In this document: piece after piece, positions 12,095 through 35,009 of the stretch | How the letters are laid out: every line of letters begins with the position of its first letter | How positions within the stretch are numbered: position 1 is the stretch's first letter | Assembly (NCBI GenBank): GCA_963854835.1 | Contig: OY978527.1 | Coordinates: forward strand, 21,048,557 to 21,112,556 | Direction: 5' to 3' | Origin: Megamerina dolium | Lineage: Eukaryota; Arthropoda; Insecta; Diptera; Megamerinidae | Length of the DNA stretch: 64,000 bases | Translations under genes and position numbers: made by a program | The notes under the pieces: model-generated | Database searches by the model: none | What the model was told of the DNA's origin: nothing | Seen by the model: only the letters and a program-made list of their open reading frames with translations

Positions 12095-13696
12095 TACTTA
12101 CTTACTTACTTACTTATGTGGCCATAACAACTGAATATCGATTTAGGCCGAAAATAACATGCTTCGCCAGCCATCTCTGCTCTTTGCCAGCTGGCGCCAG
12201 TTAGAAATTCCAAGCGCCGTCAGGTTCTCCAGTACTTGGTCTTTCCACCGGAGGTTAGGTTCCGAATATAACACCTTCTTAGTTGGAACGTGTTCTTCCA
12301 TTCGCTCGACATGATGCGCTTTACTATGTCAATATCGGCATACAGCTCGTACAGCTCATGGTTGTACCTTATTCGGTACTCGCCACCAACGCAAATAGGT
12401 CCAAAAATCTTGCGTAGGACTTTTCTCTCGAAAACTCCAAGCATTCGCTCATCCGAGGTGGAAATTGTCCAGGCTTCAGCGCCATATGTTAGGACAGGCA
12501 TGATGAGAGACTTGTAGAGTGTAGTTTTCGTTCTTCGAGAGAGGGCTCGACTTCTCAATTGCTTACTCAGCCCAAAGTAACACCTGTTAGCAAGTGTTAT
12601 CCTACGCATGATCCCCAGGATGACGTCATTACAGTTGTTGATGCTGGTTCCAAGATAGACAAAGTCCCTTACTACTTAAAAAGCGTAGTTGTCAACAGTG
12701 ACGTGCTGTCCAAGACGCCGGGACTCTTTGTTTGTTGACACTAGATACTTCGTCTTGCCCTCGTTCACCGCAAGACCCATCCGACTCGACTCTCTTTCCA
12801 ACCCTGAGAATGCTGCACTGACTGCTCGCGTGTTCATGCCGATTATATCAATATCGTCGGCATACGCTAACAGCATAACACTTTTGTTGAAAATAGTGCC
12901 ATTATGTCGTAGATCAGCAGCTCGTATTATTTTCTCCATAATAAGATTGAAGAAGTCGCAAGATAACGAATCACATTTTCTGAAACCCCGTTCGGCATTA
13001 AACGGTGCGGGGAGGTCCTTCCCAATTTTCACTGCACAACAGGAGTTATGCAGTGTCATTCTACAAAGTCGAATGAACTTTGCAGGAATACCGAACTTAG
13101 ACATTGTTGCGTAGAGGTAATCCCTTACCGGACTGCCGAAAGCGGCTTTATAATCAACAAATAGGTGGTTTGTCGATCTGTTTTTCTTAGGTCTTCTCCA
13201 GGATTTGGCGCAGTGTGAAAATCTAGACGATGGTGGATTTACCAGGTCCGAAGCCACACTGACACGGTCCAATCAGGTTGCTGAGCATAGGCTTCAACTT
13301 TTCACACAGTACGCTCGATAGAACCTTGTATGCGATGCTCAGGAGACTTATTCCACGGTAGTTGGCGCAAATTGTGGGGCCTCCTTTTTTATGTACAGGA
13401 CAGAGAACACTGAGCCTCCAATCATCAGGCATGCTTTCATCCGACTCACTTCAGCCGCCTCCCAGTAGGTGCCAGCAGGACGTTGCCCGGTGGTCGCCAC
13501 ATGGAAGGCTCCCCTTAATAATAATGAAAGCGCCATCACATGGTAAGCAGAGCGAGCTATATGACTACCCCTCATTAACAAATAAAGGTATAATCACATA
13601 GCGCTCAGATCAAACTACATGACAGCCAGTGAGTTGATTTGCGATGAGTTCAACAAGGCAGTTAGACACGTTACCTTGCGAAAACACTACCAGACA
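12095..13696 (-). mobile_element. RTE-like LINE inserted in the LOA-like LINE, - strand
   Basis: The insertion is flanked by a 14-bp direct duplication, ACCTACCTTCAGAC, at 12080-12093 and 13697-13710. This is a target-site duplication within the LOA-like reverse transcriptase gene. The 3' end carries a (TAAG)n tail, here (CTTA)n on the + strand at 12094-12116, as expected for RTE-clade LINEs. The copy lost its endonuclease region by internal deletion: the + strand passes directly from the reverse transcriptase into the 5' region near 13440-13470. Confidence 0.85.
12220..13432 (-). pseudogene. RTE-like reverse transcriptase, broken
   Basis: Read from high to low coordinates: the start of reverse transcriptase with GISLLSIAYKVLSSVL and CQCGF (13223-13432), the palm with FRKCDSLSCDFFNLIMEK and the catalytic LAYADDIDIIG (12676-13272), and the C-terminal TYGAEAWTISTSDERM region (12220-12609). 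Stops and frameshifts separate these blocks. The sequence type is the one often mislabelled as craniofacial development protein 2 in insect annotations. It lacks the upstream endonuclease that copy 2 retains. Confidence 0.8.
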
Positions 13697-13956
13697 ACCT
13701 ACCTTCAGACTACCAACATTAAATGGACAACAATTAACCTTATCGAACAGTACCAAGTATCTGGGACTGACTATAGACTGCAAACTGAATTGGAAAACAT
13801 GCATCGAGGAGAGAGTACGGAAGGTCTGCATCACTTTCTATGCTTACAAATCGATGTTTGGTAAGAAGTGAGGTCTAAGGTCAAACATGGTAATCTGGAT
13901 GTACCAAGCGGTAGTTAGACCGGTCTTATGACCCTGTAGTTTGGTGGGAAGCTTTA

Positions 13957-15058
13957 TTGAAGAACTATAACACCAATAAACTACGGAAAGTTCAGCGCAC
14001 TGCGTGCGTTCCTGCCACTGGGGCCTGTCGCACCTGTCCTGCAGCGGCCTTGGATCATATTTTGAACCTCCTTCAAATTGACTTTCACATACTATGTACT
14101 GCATCGCGAACGGCACTCAGACTCAGGGAATCTGGATGTTGGAAGTGTACTCAACAAGGACACAGTAGCATACTTAGAAATGTATCTAAAGATATAGTCG
14201 ACAACAGGACGGACTTTTGCCCTCGCAAGCTGGCCTTTGAGAGAGGCAACAAGGCCTCTTCAGGCCAAGTAGAAATGAGTGGAAGAAAGGCGGGATCCTG
14301 ACTGGTAGGGATACACACATTTTCACTGATGGTTCCAAAATATACTCTGGAGTTGGAGCAGGAATCTATTCTGAGTCCTTAGAAATTCTGCAAGCATGCG
14401 AATTGCTTCAGCAGAGGAACATAACTGCAAAGGTAACAATTCATTTCGACAGCCAGGCAGCTATAAAGGGGCTAGCCGCGCCAACTGTTAGCTCGAAGCT
14501 GACCGGAGAGTGTAAACATATAATAACCTCAATATCTACCAACCTCGAAGTATCAGTTATCTGGGTTCCAGGACACAAGGGAATCGCAGGCAACGAGAAT
14601 GCTGATGAGCTAGCTCGTAGGGGCTCATCGGTGTTCCCCTAGCCGAATCCAAGGGGATCATTCAAAAATACTGTCTAACCAAAGCACAGCGGAAATTGAC
14701 CAGCACCACGACCTGCACAATTTCAAAAGCGACCTGGCCAGACTACAACGAGCAGAGGACAAGGAGCCTTCTGAGTAGATCTAGGGCCGTCATACTCAAA
14801 CTAGCAGCAGTATGCACATGCCATTGGGCCATTGGTACACATGCGGAGAAAATGGGTATTCCGCACAACGACCATTGCAGAAGCTGCAACGATATAACCG
14901 CTAAGGAGATGGTAGAGCATTTCTTGTGCAAATGCCCGGCCCTATGCAGAAACCGATTATCATCCTTAGGCAGCCCTTTCTTTGATAACATAAGACAGGT
15001 ATCTAAAATAGAGATCTCTCCTATCCTTCAATTCATAAACAACTCCGGCTGGTTGTAA
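13957..15058 (+). pseudogene. LINE C-terminal region with RNase H, broken
   Basis: Pieces in order are: a connection region with Cys-rich segments (13957-14301), an RNase H core with FTDGSK-like Asp and the second-Asp motif HFDSQAAIKGL (near 14440), the motif VIWVPGHKGIAGNENADELAR (near 14555-14620), and a C-terminal Cys/His region (CRSCNDITAKEMVEHFLCKCP, near 14877-14940). Compared with copy 2 at 35184-36315 it lacks a short internal segment between Ser-Glu-Ser-Leu-Glu and the 'LQACELLQ' stretch, and a frameshift follows ARRGSS. It is a transposon remnant, not a host RNase H. Confidence 0.75.
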
Positions 15059-15165
15059 CATAGCCTTCAACACTCAGTAGGTCTTAGCGAGATTTATGGC
15101 TCAGAACGGCATTTTGTTTGCTACTTGAGTGACCAGGGTCGCAGCCATTCTACCTACCTACCTAG

Positions 15166-17079
15166 CTACTGTCAATATTTGCCCACGGCTCGTGAGCTAC
15201 ATACGATCGAAATTTTGTATCAATGTGTCCTAGTAAAGGAACAGCAAAATCCGCTATGTAAACTAAATCGAATATATAAGCTACGAAATAGCTGGAATTT
15301 CGAGAGAGAGAATTAAGGGTGAATTATCTATTAGAGTAAAGTTTTACATTGTTTCACTGCGCTCTTTTTTCAGAAAAATTTGTCAGGACCACGACGAAAG
15401 GATCCAATCAGACGTTTTACAGATGGTTGTGTCTGTAAAAAATTGCAAATATTTGCAACAAGACTCCTCATCGGCTTACAGAACAAAAACGATTCAATCG
15501 TGGTTATAAAAAGAATTTACATAGAAACTAAGCACTTCAAATTGTAGTATGTCTTAGAATTTCAAAAGAAAAGAAGGAAGCAGGAGTCCAAATCATGACG
15601 AATGTTTTCTGCACTAGTTGCAAAGTTGAAGATGAACTGTGTGTTCAGTTCGTTTTTGTCACGTACCTACTATGCAACTGTCTTAGGATACTATTACCTG
15701 AATAAGCTATACCCACTGTCAGAAGTTTTAGTAGGAGATCTTCTAAAGTTTGTAAATAACTGCGGTTAGTTCAATTGTTAAGGATCAGTTGTTAAGGATT
15801 GAACAATAGTCACGTTGTATCAAGTTTCGACTCATTTTACCTAAGTGTACACTTATTTAAAGAACTCTAACCTTACCTAAATTAAGAATAAAATAATCCA
15901 ATATTCTTTTCAACAATCAATAGCTGTTCTAGTTAGAGATTTTGTAGCTCATGTGATATCTTTACCGACTTTGAGAAAGGAGTAATAAATTTGGTCTGTA
16001 TTATTTTCCTTTCAGAGTAAGCAATAACAAGAAACTGTATTGGTCTGAGTGTACCTGAACTATTTTTCGTAATGGCCTTCAAATTGTATATTGCATATGA
16101 TTGATTATAAAAATGTTAATGTTTGCTAAATATGTACTCGTCTTAATGTCAAACCTTATAAGAATATTAACCGGAAGCAGATATTTCTATTTTTTTCACA
16201 TGCATAAATTTGTACTACCACCACACAACTGTAGTACGCAAAAAAGAAACCTTAAAAACATCCGCACATATTAAAATGCTGAGCAAATCACACTGTGTGG
16301 CAACATTCATAAACACCAGCAATTATTTACATTCACATGCGTTTGTATTGTTAAAAATTTCTACATTTCTAAGCTTAATGAAGTCATTTTAAATTGGTTT
16401 AGTGACTAAAAAGGGTGATGTTTGGGGATCCGGAGAACAAAAAAAAAAAAAAAATACAAACATCATACTGTCATGAGCATTTATGCAAATTCTTGTTCAT
16501 TATTGTTCCATTTGAGTGATCCTATCTTAAATATGTATAGTAAACAATATATTTACTACGTCATATGCATAATAAGAATGCAATTATCAATTGATAAGAT
16601 CTGATCTTGCCGCTATTTTAAAAAATTATTAATTTCATTTATTTACATACAAATATAGTATATTTCCTTTAAGAATTCTACATGCATACAAATATAATAT
16701 TAAGGTAAACATCATCAAAGCATATTTATCGCTTCCGTTGAAAAATTGCTGTATAAAATCAATTAAAGAATTGTAAAAATTTTAATTACTATAAAGCAAC
16801 TAGCGGCATAAAGTCAACGTTTGAACATTTACACGTTCGTAGTAGCTACATTTTATTATGCAGTGTTTACTTCTAATCCATTTGAGCTGAACCACTTTTA
16901 CGCATACACCTGACTGGCCTCTATTTTTTTTGAATTGTCAATGGGTAAGCGTATTTTTTTATTGATTTGTGCCCATTTTATAAATATAGTATTGAAATAT
17001 GTTCGTTCCAGTACAAAATCGTCGAGCTTTTCATAAACTTCAAAGTCGTTTAATTATAGTTCACTTAGTGTTTGACGTT
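15166..17079. other. mostly unrecognised; possible transposase scrap near 15440
   Basis: Bases 15438-15510 translate on the + strand to a peptide with YLQQDSSSAYRTKTIQSW, resembling the QQDxAPxHxTKxxQxW block around the second catalytic Asp of Tc1/mariner-superfamily transposases. Nothing else of that gene is visible. The rest is AT-rich and I see no gene in it. Confidence 0.35.
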
Positions 17080-17725
17080 ATAGGCTCCTTGTACGTGCCG
17101 TTCTTCAAGCAAAATATAGTCGAGAACTTACTTTTGAATGAGAGGTAGGCGTAACTTTCAGAATGATTTGTTTTCACATACGGAGCATAAATATGCGAAT
17201 ATGTCTATTAGTTGATATATATAAGCACATATACCGTTTCGGTTTAATAACTTTATATTTTCGTGCCCAAAGTGTGAGAAATTACGTTTGAACATACATT
17301 TTATATGGGATGTAGATTTTAAATGGTTTTAATTCGATTACGCCCATTTTCATACTCTCCGATATATTGGTGGATAAAATCGCGTTATACCGCGTTTCAA
17401 ATTGATAGCTTAATATTTTCTTGACAAAAGTGTGGAGGTATGTATTTAAGATTATACTTTTGAATTGGAGGTAGGCGTGGTTTTAATTCGATGATACCCA
17501 TTTATAAACTCGCAGATATATTGGTTAAAAAAAAAATCGTATATACTTCATTTCAACTTGATAGCTTTATATTTTCGCGAGTAAAGTTTGAAAACATACT
17601 TTCAACAACATACTTTTGTATGAGAGGAGAGGTAAGCATAGTTTTCATCTAATTTTAGCCATTGACAAACTTATCCATTTGTTTGAGAAAAAATTCTGAT
17701 CTATTAATTTTTAGCTCGATAGCTA
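17080..17725. repeat. tandem repeat, unit about 162 bp, four diverged copies
   Basis: The phrase 'ggtaggcgt' or close variants recurs at 17144, about 17308, 17470 and 17631, giving spacings of about 164, 162 and 161 bp. Each copy also contains 'aattcgatt...cccattt', 'ctc(c/g)gatatattggt' and 'gatagcttaatattttc'-like segments. Copies are diverged but collinear. No coding potential. Confidence 0.8.
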
Positions 17726-18240
17726 TATAATTATGGCAGTTCTCGTGCAAACAGACGTGTGTTACAAACGATGTTTGATTGTGGGGTATAACGACGGATT
17801 TATACAAAACAATATACATTCTTCCTTTGACATGAAGCGTGAAGTGAGCGCTGTGCTGAATTTGGATAAATTTGTACTCGCCACTGGTTTAAATAGGTCT
17901 AAATATATTTCTCATGTATTTATAATGTATGTATATCATAATCAAAAAGCATGAAAATATTGAATATGTTTTATTACAGTTTAAATGCATAAAATTTCCT
18001 GCCGCTTCATCTTTTTTATCATTCCCTGGATTATGGGACCATTTTTTCAATCTCTCTCTTTTTTTCACTGACATCTTCTTGTTATACTATCTTGTTCACC
18101 TTAAAGCGTAAATTGTTTAATTTAAGATAAACTACTTTGTCACATTTCAGCGTACGCATTTGCTGTGAGTTATTTTTTTTTACGCTAAACTAGTTAAATT
18201 AGCGCAAATGCAATATTTTTGTAAATTCTTAGATAAAAAT
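17726..18240. other. no gene recognised
   Basis: One 73-codon frame (17733-17954, + strand) has no family resemblance, signal peptide or splice context that would support it. The remainder is AT-rich. Confidence 0.4.
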
Positions 18241-18594
18241 AAATAAATATGTGGCACTTAAAGCCCCAAAGGGCTCATTGGCCGAGCTTCTCTCCCATTA
18301 CTGTTGTGCGTCTTAAATTTTGGGCAGTATTAGAATGGACCTACTTATTTTAGCCGGTTCCGAACGGCAGAACACTTGTGACATCACTTTTTCTGAGCTT
18401 TGTCACAGAGTTCTTTTTAGAAGCTTTTTCATGGCAAGTTGTTACTGTCGGAAGAATTGCCAATTGCTTGCCGACAAGTGGGTACCGTTCGAAAGAAAAA
18501 TCTTTTCGATATTAAATTTGTTATGCATCAGCCGGGTATTGAACCACGACCTACAGATCAGAAGGCGAACACACTAACCACTGAGCTACGGCAC
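18241..18594 (-). mobile_element. tRNA-derived SINE, - strand, near full length
   Basis: Read on the - strand, the copy starts with a tRNA-like head whose A box (tagctcagtggttagtgtgt) and B box (GGTTCAATACC) sit at 18535-18592. It continues through the family body and ends with 'gggctttaagtgccacatatttattt'. It lies about 400 bp from a second copy in opposite orientation (18990). A head-to-head pair like this could fold into double-stranded RNA if transcribed through. Confidence 0.85.
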
Positions 18595-18989
18595 CCTACG
18601 GCAGATGTTTGCCTCTAAAATTAATCCCTAGAAAGCATTATCATCCGTTGGATTATAGATTATTAATTTAGCATCATCTGCTTAGCTGAAATTAACAGCG
18701 TTCACATTTTCGTTAAGTTATTTATTTTGACACTTTGGTCCATTTATATTTTGCATCAAAAAGGTGAAGATGCAATCATATTCTGTAAATTCTTATATGT
18801 GTGTCTTCCGTGAAAATAAATAACCATGAGCAATTAATCTACAAAATGTAAAGGGTTTCCCATTAAGAACGGTAGGATTTGAAATTGAAATAAAACCAGA
18901 AAATTTAGTTAAATTTGGTAAGTTTTGCTTTTATTACATGGTATATTTTATGTCATTTATGATTTAAACAAAATATCGTTCAAATGGAT

Positions 18990-19356
18990 TGTTGTAGCTC
19001 AGTGGTTAATATGTTGGTCTTCTGATCTGTATGTCGTGGGTTCAATCCCCGGCTGAAGCATATCAAATTTAGTATCGAAAAGATTTTTCTTTTGAACGGT
19101 ACCCACCTATCGGCAAGCAATTGACAATTCTTCCGGCAATAACAATTTGCCATGGAAAAGATTCTAAAAGAGCTCTCTGACAAAGCTTAAAAAAGTGATG
19201 TTACAAGGATTCTGCAGTTCGGAACCGGCTAAAATAAGTAGGTCTCTTCTAATACTGTCCAAAACTTAATACACACAACAGTAATAGAGGAGAAGCTCGG
19301 CCAGAGAGCCTTTCGGAGTTCAAAAGTGCCACATATTTATTTGTTTTTTTTTTTTA
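18990..19356 (+). mobile_element. tRNA-derived SINE, + strand, near full length
   Basis: Starts with gttgtagctcagtggtta, keeps the B box GGTTCAATCCC, and ends with 'gccacatatttatttg' followed by a T-run. It is the same family as the copy at 18241 in the opposite direction. The A and B boxes are intact enough to be polymerase III promoters, but the tRNA cloverleaf is not. Confidence 0.85.
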
Positions 19357-19359
19357 TCG

Positions 19360-19690
19360 ATCATAAGGCCATTATTGCATTGGCTCACTCCGGCGGCATT
19401 TGTGGCACGTATGTTAGCACCAAGAATTTTGGTTTGGTTGGCGTAAACCTGTGATTTCACATAATCCAACAGAAAATACTCCAGTGGCGTTAAATTACAT
19501 GATCTTAGTCGCCAGTTGTTGGGGCCTTTTCATAAAATCATCGATTCATCGAATTTTTCAGGCAGAAGATCCATCGTAACGCCAAATGAATGCGTCTTCT
19601 TGTTGAAAATAAATGTCGTCCGACTTGATTTCATACATTTTCTTAATGGACAATTTCCAAACGGCAAACTTCACTGAACACAAAGAACAT
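19360..19690 (-). pseudogene. mariner-superfamily transposase fragment
   Basis: On the - strand the frames read ...YFQQEDAF (second catalytic Asp replaced by Glu), then NWRLRSCNLTPLEYFLLDYVKSQVYANQ. The latter matches the LTPLDYFLWGYVK block around the third catalytic residue of IS630/Tc1/mariner transposases; here Asp is replaced by Asn in CNLTPL. Frameshifts and stops are present and both ends are lost, so it is a relic. Confidence 0.7.
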
Positions 19691-20052
19691 CAAATGTCAA
19701 TGATTAGAAAACAAATATGGCCTCATTAAGCTGTCAAAATTCTATCATCCCTATTGGGAAATACTGTATATAGACGAAAAAAGAGTTGGGACGTAACAAA
19801 TTTAGGGGATTCACAAGGTTTGATAATATGTCATACTTTCGTAATGTGATGAAATTTTATAATAGTTTTAAAATTGTTGCTGTTGGCTTATATACAGAAA
19901 TGATGCAGATCATGTGATTAAATGTTAAAAGTTCAGTATTCTACATCTAATATGAAAAAAAGTATTTGTATAATAAAAAATACATACGCTCCACTTGTGC
20001 TACAATATATGTATATAATAATATTAATAATCTCTACGATATATTCTTTTAG

Positions 20053-32022
<11,970 letters not shown>

Positions 32023-32291
32023 GATGTTCAAACAATTGCAACATAAACAATAAAAACAATGCAAGTGCAAAAAGAGAATAACAACTTTATAAAAATAGCA
32101 GCTACAATGCATATTTAAATCAGCATTTGTAAAATGTTACATTAGCCAATAGAGAACGAAGATCGCACGTGTATGATGAGATCAATCAATACATGCGTAC
32201 GTATAGTATTGATCGATATGTTTCAATATTTTAAGTTAAATGCATAATTAGTTAAGTAGACTCTTATTTTTTATCCTTTTCTTGATTTGTA

Positions 32292-32327
<36 letters not shown>

Positions 32328-33042
32328 ATTATTATTAATATTATTATTATTATTGTAGTTTCGTTTTTAATATGTTCTTAAACAGAGTTTTGATTTTATG
32401 AAACGAATATGTAAATAAACTCAAGTATTAATTCTTATATTTTTTAAAATAATAACATTCAAAATACAAAAAAAACATCTAATAATATAAAAACCATTTT
32501 TTAATGAATATAAAACTCCAGAACATGAAATAAATCTCTCCATTCTTTTGATTCTGATTGAAGTCGCATAACATATAGTACACAAATACAACTACATTTA
32601 CACACACACAGAGATACAAAAAATATTCTTAATAAATATACCATACGATTATATAACTACATATTAATATTGTATTATTTAATAACTAAGCTGTGTATTA
32701 ATTAAAATAATACATACATGATTGAATCGCAGTTAGCTCTAATTGTAACAAGTAGTATTAAGTATTTTAATTATAATTCGTGCATATATTTGCATATCCA
32801 TAAATGCATATGTATGAATATTAACATCTAATGAAAATTTTGTAATATTAAAAGAAAATGATCAAATTATATGATATTAATAATGAGCAATAATATTGAA
32901 TTAATAATATTTTCAATAATTTTAACTTAAGATTATAAAATGTAATTTTAAATAAGAATTAAATCAAATAAAAACACTAAAAGGCTTTCAATTACATTGT
33001 GTAAGACTATATCATCACACTTAACATAATTAAAAGTACATT
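32023..33042 (+). other. probable 3' UTR of the exchanger and downstream DNA
   Basis: Follows the stop codon. Possible poly(A) signals (aataaa) are at about 32048 and 32413. A (TTA)n microsatellite lies at about 32289-32356. I cannot choose the real end of the transcript from sequence alone. Confidence 0.45.
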
Positions 33043-33052
33043 TCACTCTAAA

Positions 33053-33530
33053 GTTGAATCTTGAATACAAAGTGCTTGAATATAAAGCAATCCTGAAGCC
33101 AATTTGGACTTATGGTATTCAGTTTTGGGGCACCGCATCTCTCTCAAATATTGAAATACAAGTGTCTGCGAATTATTGTAAACGCGCCTTGGTATATGAG
33201 GAACGTTAACATCCATCGAGATTTAAATGTACCCACAATTTCTGAGGAAGTTGCAATGTCTTGCAGAAGCTACATTCAAAAATTACACAGTCATCCGAAT
33301 CCCCTTGCTAGGCAATTGTTGCTGAGCACGGGGCATCGTCGATTAAAAAGAAAAGACACTGAATATGCTGTGAAATTGCTATACCTCGTGACTCAACAAA
33401 TTGTGATGGAACGTTGGGAATATCACATAATTTTATTTAGTTTGTAAGATTTGATTACTTATTGTTAGTTTCTAAGTAATTTTAGAAAGATCCAATAAAA
33501 AGCTTGTTAAAAAAAAAAAAAAAAAAAAAA
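33053..33530 (+). mobile_element. Jockey-type LINE, 5'-truncated, with poly(A) and target duplication
   Basis: A 478-bp tail of a Jockey-clade LINE encodes the C-terminal region: TYGIQFWG-like, then APWYMRNVNIHRDLNVPTI and HPNPLARQLLL. It ends in a 22-nt A-run. A 10-bp target duplication, TCACTCTAAA, flanks it at 33043-33052 and 33531-33540. This is a typical recent 5'-truncated insertion. The related - strand copy at 42745 has the same end. Confidence 0.9.
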
Positions 33531-33767
33531 TCACTCTAAATAGAAAGTATTTATAAAGTTTATATTTTGTGAACATTTAATTCTACTTCGAATCGAAAGA
33601 CCACTGGATTGTGTATGTCTAGAATAACTACAACATTTATTTTGTAATAACTTATATGAAACAACCGCTTTATTTAAACAATGCTTGTATTTAAATCACA
33701 TTTTGATGTACTCTGCACTTATGTATCTTTCAATTCTTGCCTGTAGTAACTATTAAGTAACTTGTCA

Positions 33768-33993
33768 TACCTTGTGACATCACTTTTTCTGGGCTTTGTC
33801 ACAGAGTTCTTTTTAGAAGCTTTTTCATGGCAAGTTGTTACTGTCGGAAGAATTGCCAATTGCTTGCCGACAGGTGGGTACCATTCGTAAGAAAAATCTT
33901 ATCGATATTAAATTTGTTATGCATCAGCCGGGTATTGAACCACGACCTACAGATCAGAAGGCGAACACACTAACCACTGAGCTACGGCACCCA
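33768..33993 (-). mobile_element. tRNA-derived SINE, - strand, 3'-truncated
   Basis: The tRNA-like head (33933-33990, with B box complement ggtattgaacc) and the proximal body are present in reverse. The distal body is missing beyond 'ccttgtgacatcac'. Confidence 0.82.
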
Positions 33994-33994
33994 C

Positions 33995-34505
33995 ACAATA
34001 TTAACGAGTTTAAAAATCGTTCGTCGCCCTGGCAAGAAAAGCTAACTACGCATTTTAGCGACTACCTTCCCACAGCCTTAAGGCACTTATGGTGCCGAGA
34101 CTGTGAAAAAAATTACCATGTAACGCTTATTAGAAAAGCGGTGTGGCGTTAAGAGTTTTCCGATCTACAAAAAAAAAAATTAATAAATAAAACTCAAAAA
34201 TTACTTTTTAATTCTGAAAGATAAAAAATAATGATTAATTCTGAAAAAATAATATAACTCAAAGAATCATGATTATTTTTTATGAAAAGGATAAAACTAA
34301 AAAAATGGACGTCAATTCAATAGTGTTTTCGAACTAAAGAGGGTAATTAGAGAGGGAGAGCTGGGAAAAAATTCGTGATGAATATTCCAAAAAGTATGCT
34401 AAATCGCATTTTCGATTTAATTAAATGCAATGGAGACAAAATAAAATATTAAATAACGTTTTTCCATTAGTTTTGTTAGTTTTTTGATATTATTTATACC
34501 ATTCT
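33995..34505. other. no gene recognised
   Basis: AT-rich sequence without recognisable features. Confidence 0.4.
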
Positions 34506-34506
34506 G

Positions 34507-34806
34507 CTAAACGAAATACACGAAGCGAAATGGAAAATTAACAATAAGTAATAGAATCTTACATACTAAATTTGTTAATAATTTGTGTTTTTTTTTCCGT
34601 TGTTTGAAAATAACAGTGTGGAAAAGTATGTTCACATCAGGTTCAACGTGGGTCCTTTTTAATCGTTGGTGCCCCAGGAATAGCAGCAAACGCCTAGCTA
34701 AGGAATTTGGATAGTTATGAAGTTTGAGGTGTTCTTGGCGTGCAAGTACATCACCATGTGAATCTTCTATCGAGATGAATACCAAAAGAATTTTGTGGAA
34801 CAGCAC
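34507..34806 (-). mobile_element. diverged Jockey-type LINE tail
   Basis: On the - strand, LKLHNYPNSLARRLLLFLGH matches the KLHSHPNPLARQLLLSTGH block of the Jockey copies at 33053 and 42745, but neighbouring residues are strongly changed. It is an old fragment of a related family. Confidence 0.65.
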
Positions 34807-35009
34807 TGAGGAACATTTTGGTTATTAATTTTCAGTGGAGGACATGAAATGAAATTAATTTTTAATAATAAAATTATTAATTAAAAAAATAAGATCGTAT
34901 TTATCTTCAATATGAATATTACAAGTATAAGTATAATAGTTGGTTTTAGGATTTCCAGTACTTGAACTGGAAATTCACGATGAGCCAAACGTTAGTTTGA
35001 ATTTCTAGT
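34807..35009. other. no gene recognised
   Basis: AT-rich spacer before the LOA-like copy. Confidence 0.4.

Larger units (their letters stand above)
11838..15165 (+). mobile_element. LOA/I-like LINE with RNase H, interrupted by an RTE-like LINE
   Basis: The 5' part (11838-12093) encodes reverse transcriptase with YADDVAILVSG and ends at PPTFRL. After the inserted RTE element the same protein resumes at 13711 (PTLNGQQLTLSNSTKYLGL), goes through the thumb region and reaches RNase H. The 3' tail is a (CTAC)n run near 15150, as in other LINEs with simple-repeat tails. The element is 5'-truncated and frame-broken. I place it with RNase-H-bearing Jockey-group LINEs (LOA or I clade); the exact clade is not resolved. 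Confidence 0.8.

Noticed and set aside
17733..17954. 73-codon open frame on the + strand
   Set aside because: No motif, no signal or membrane segment, no splice or promoter context; consistent with chance.
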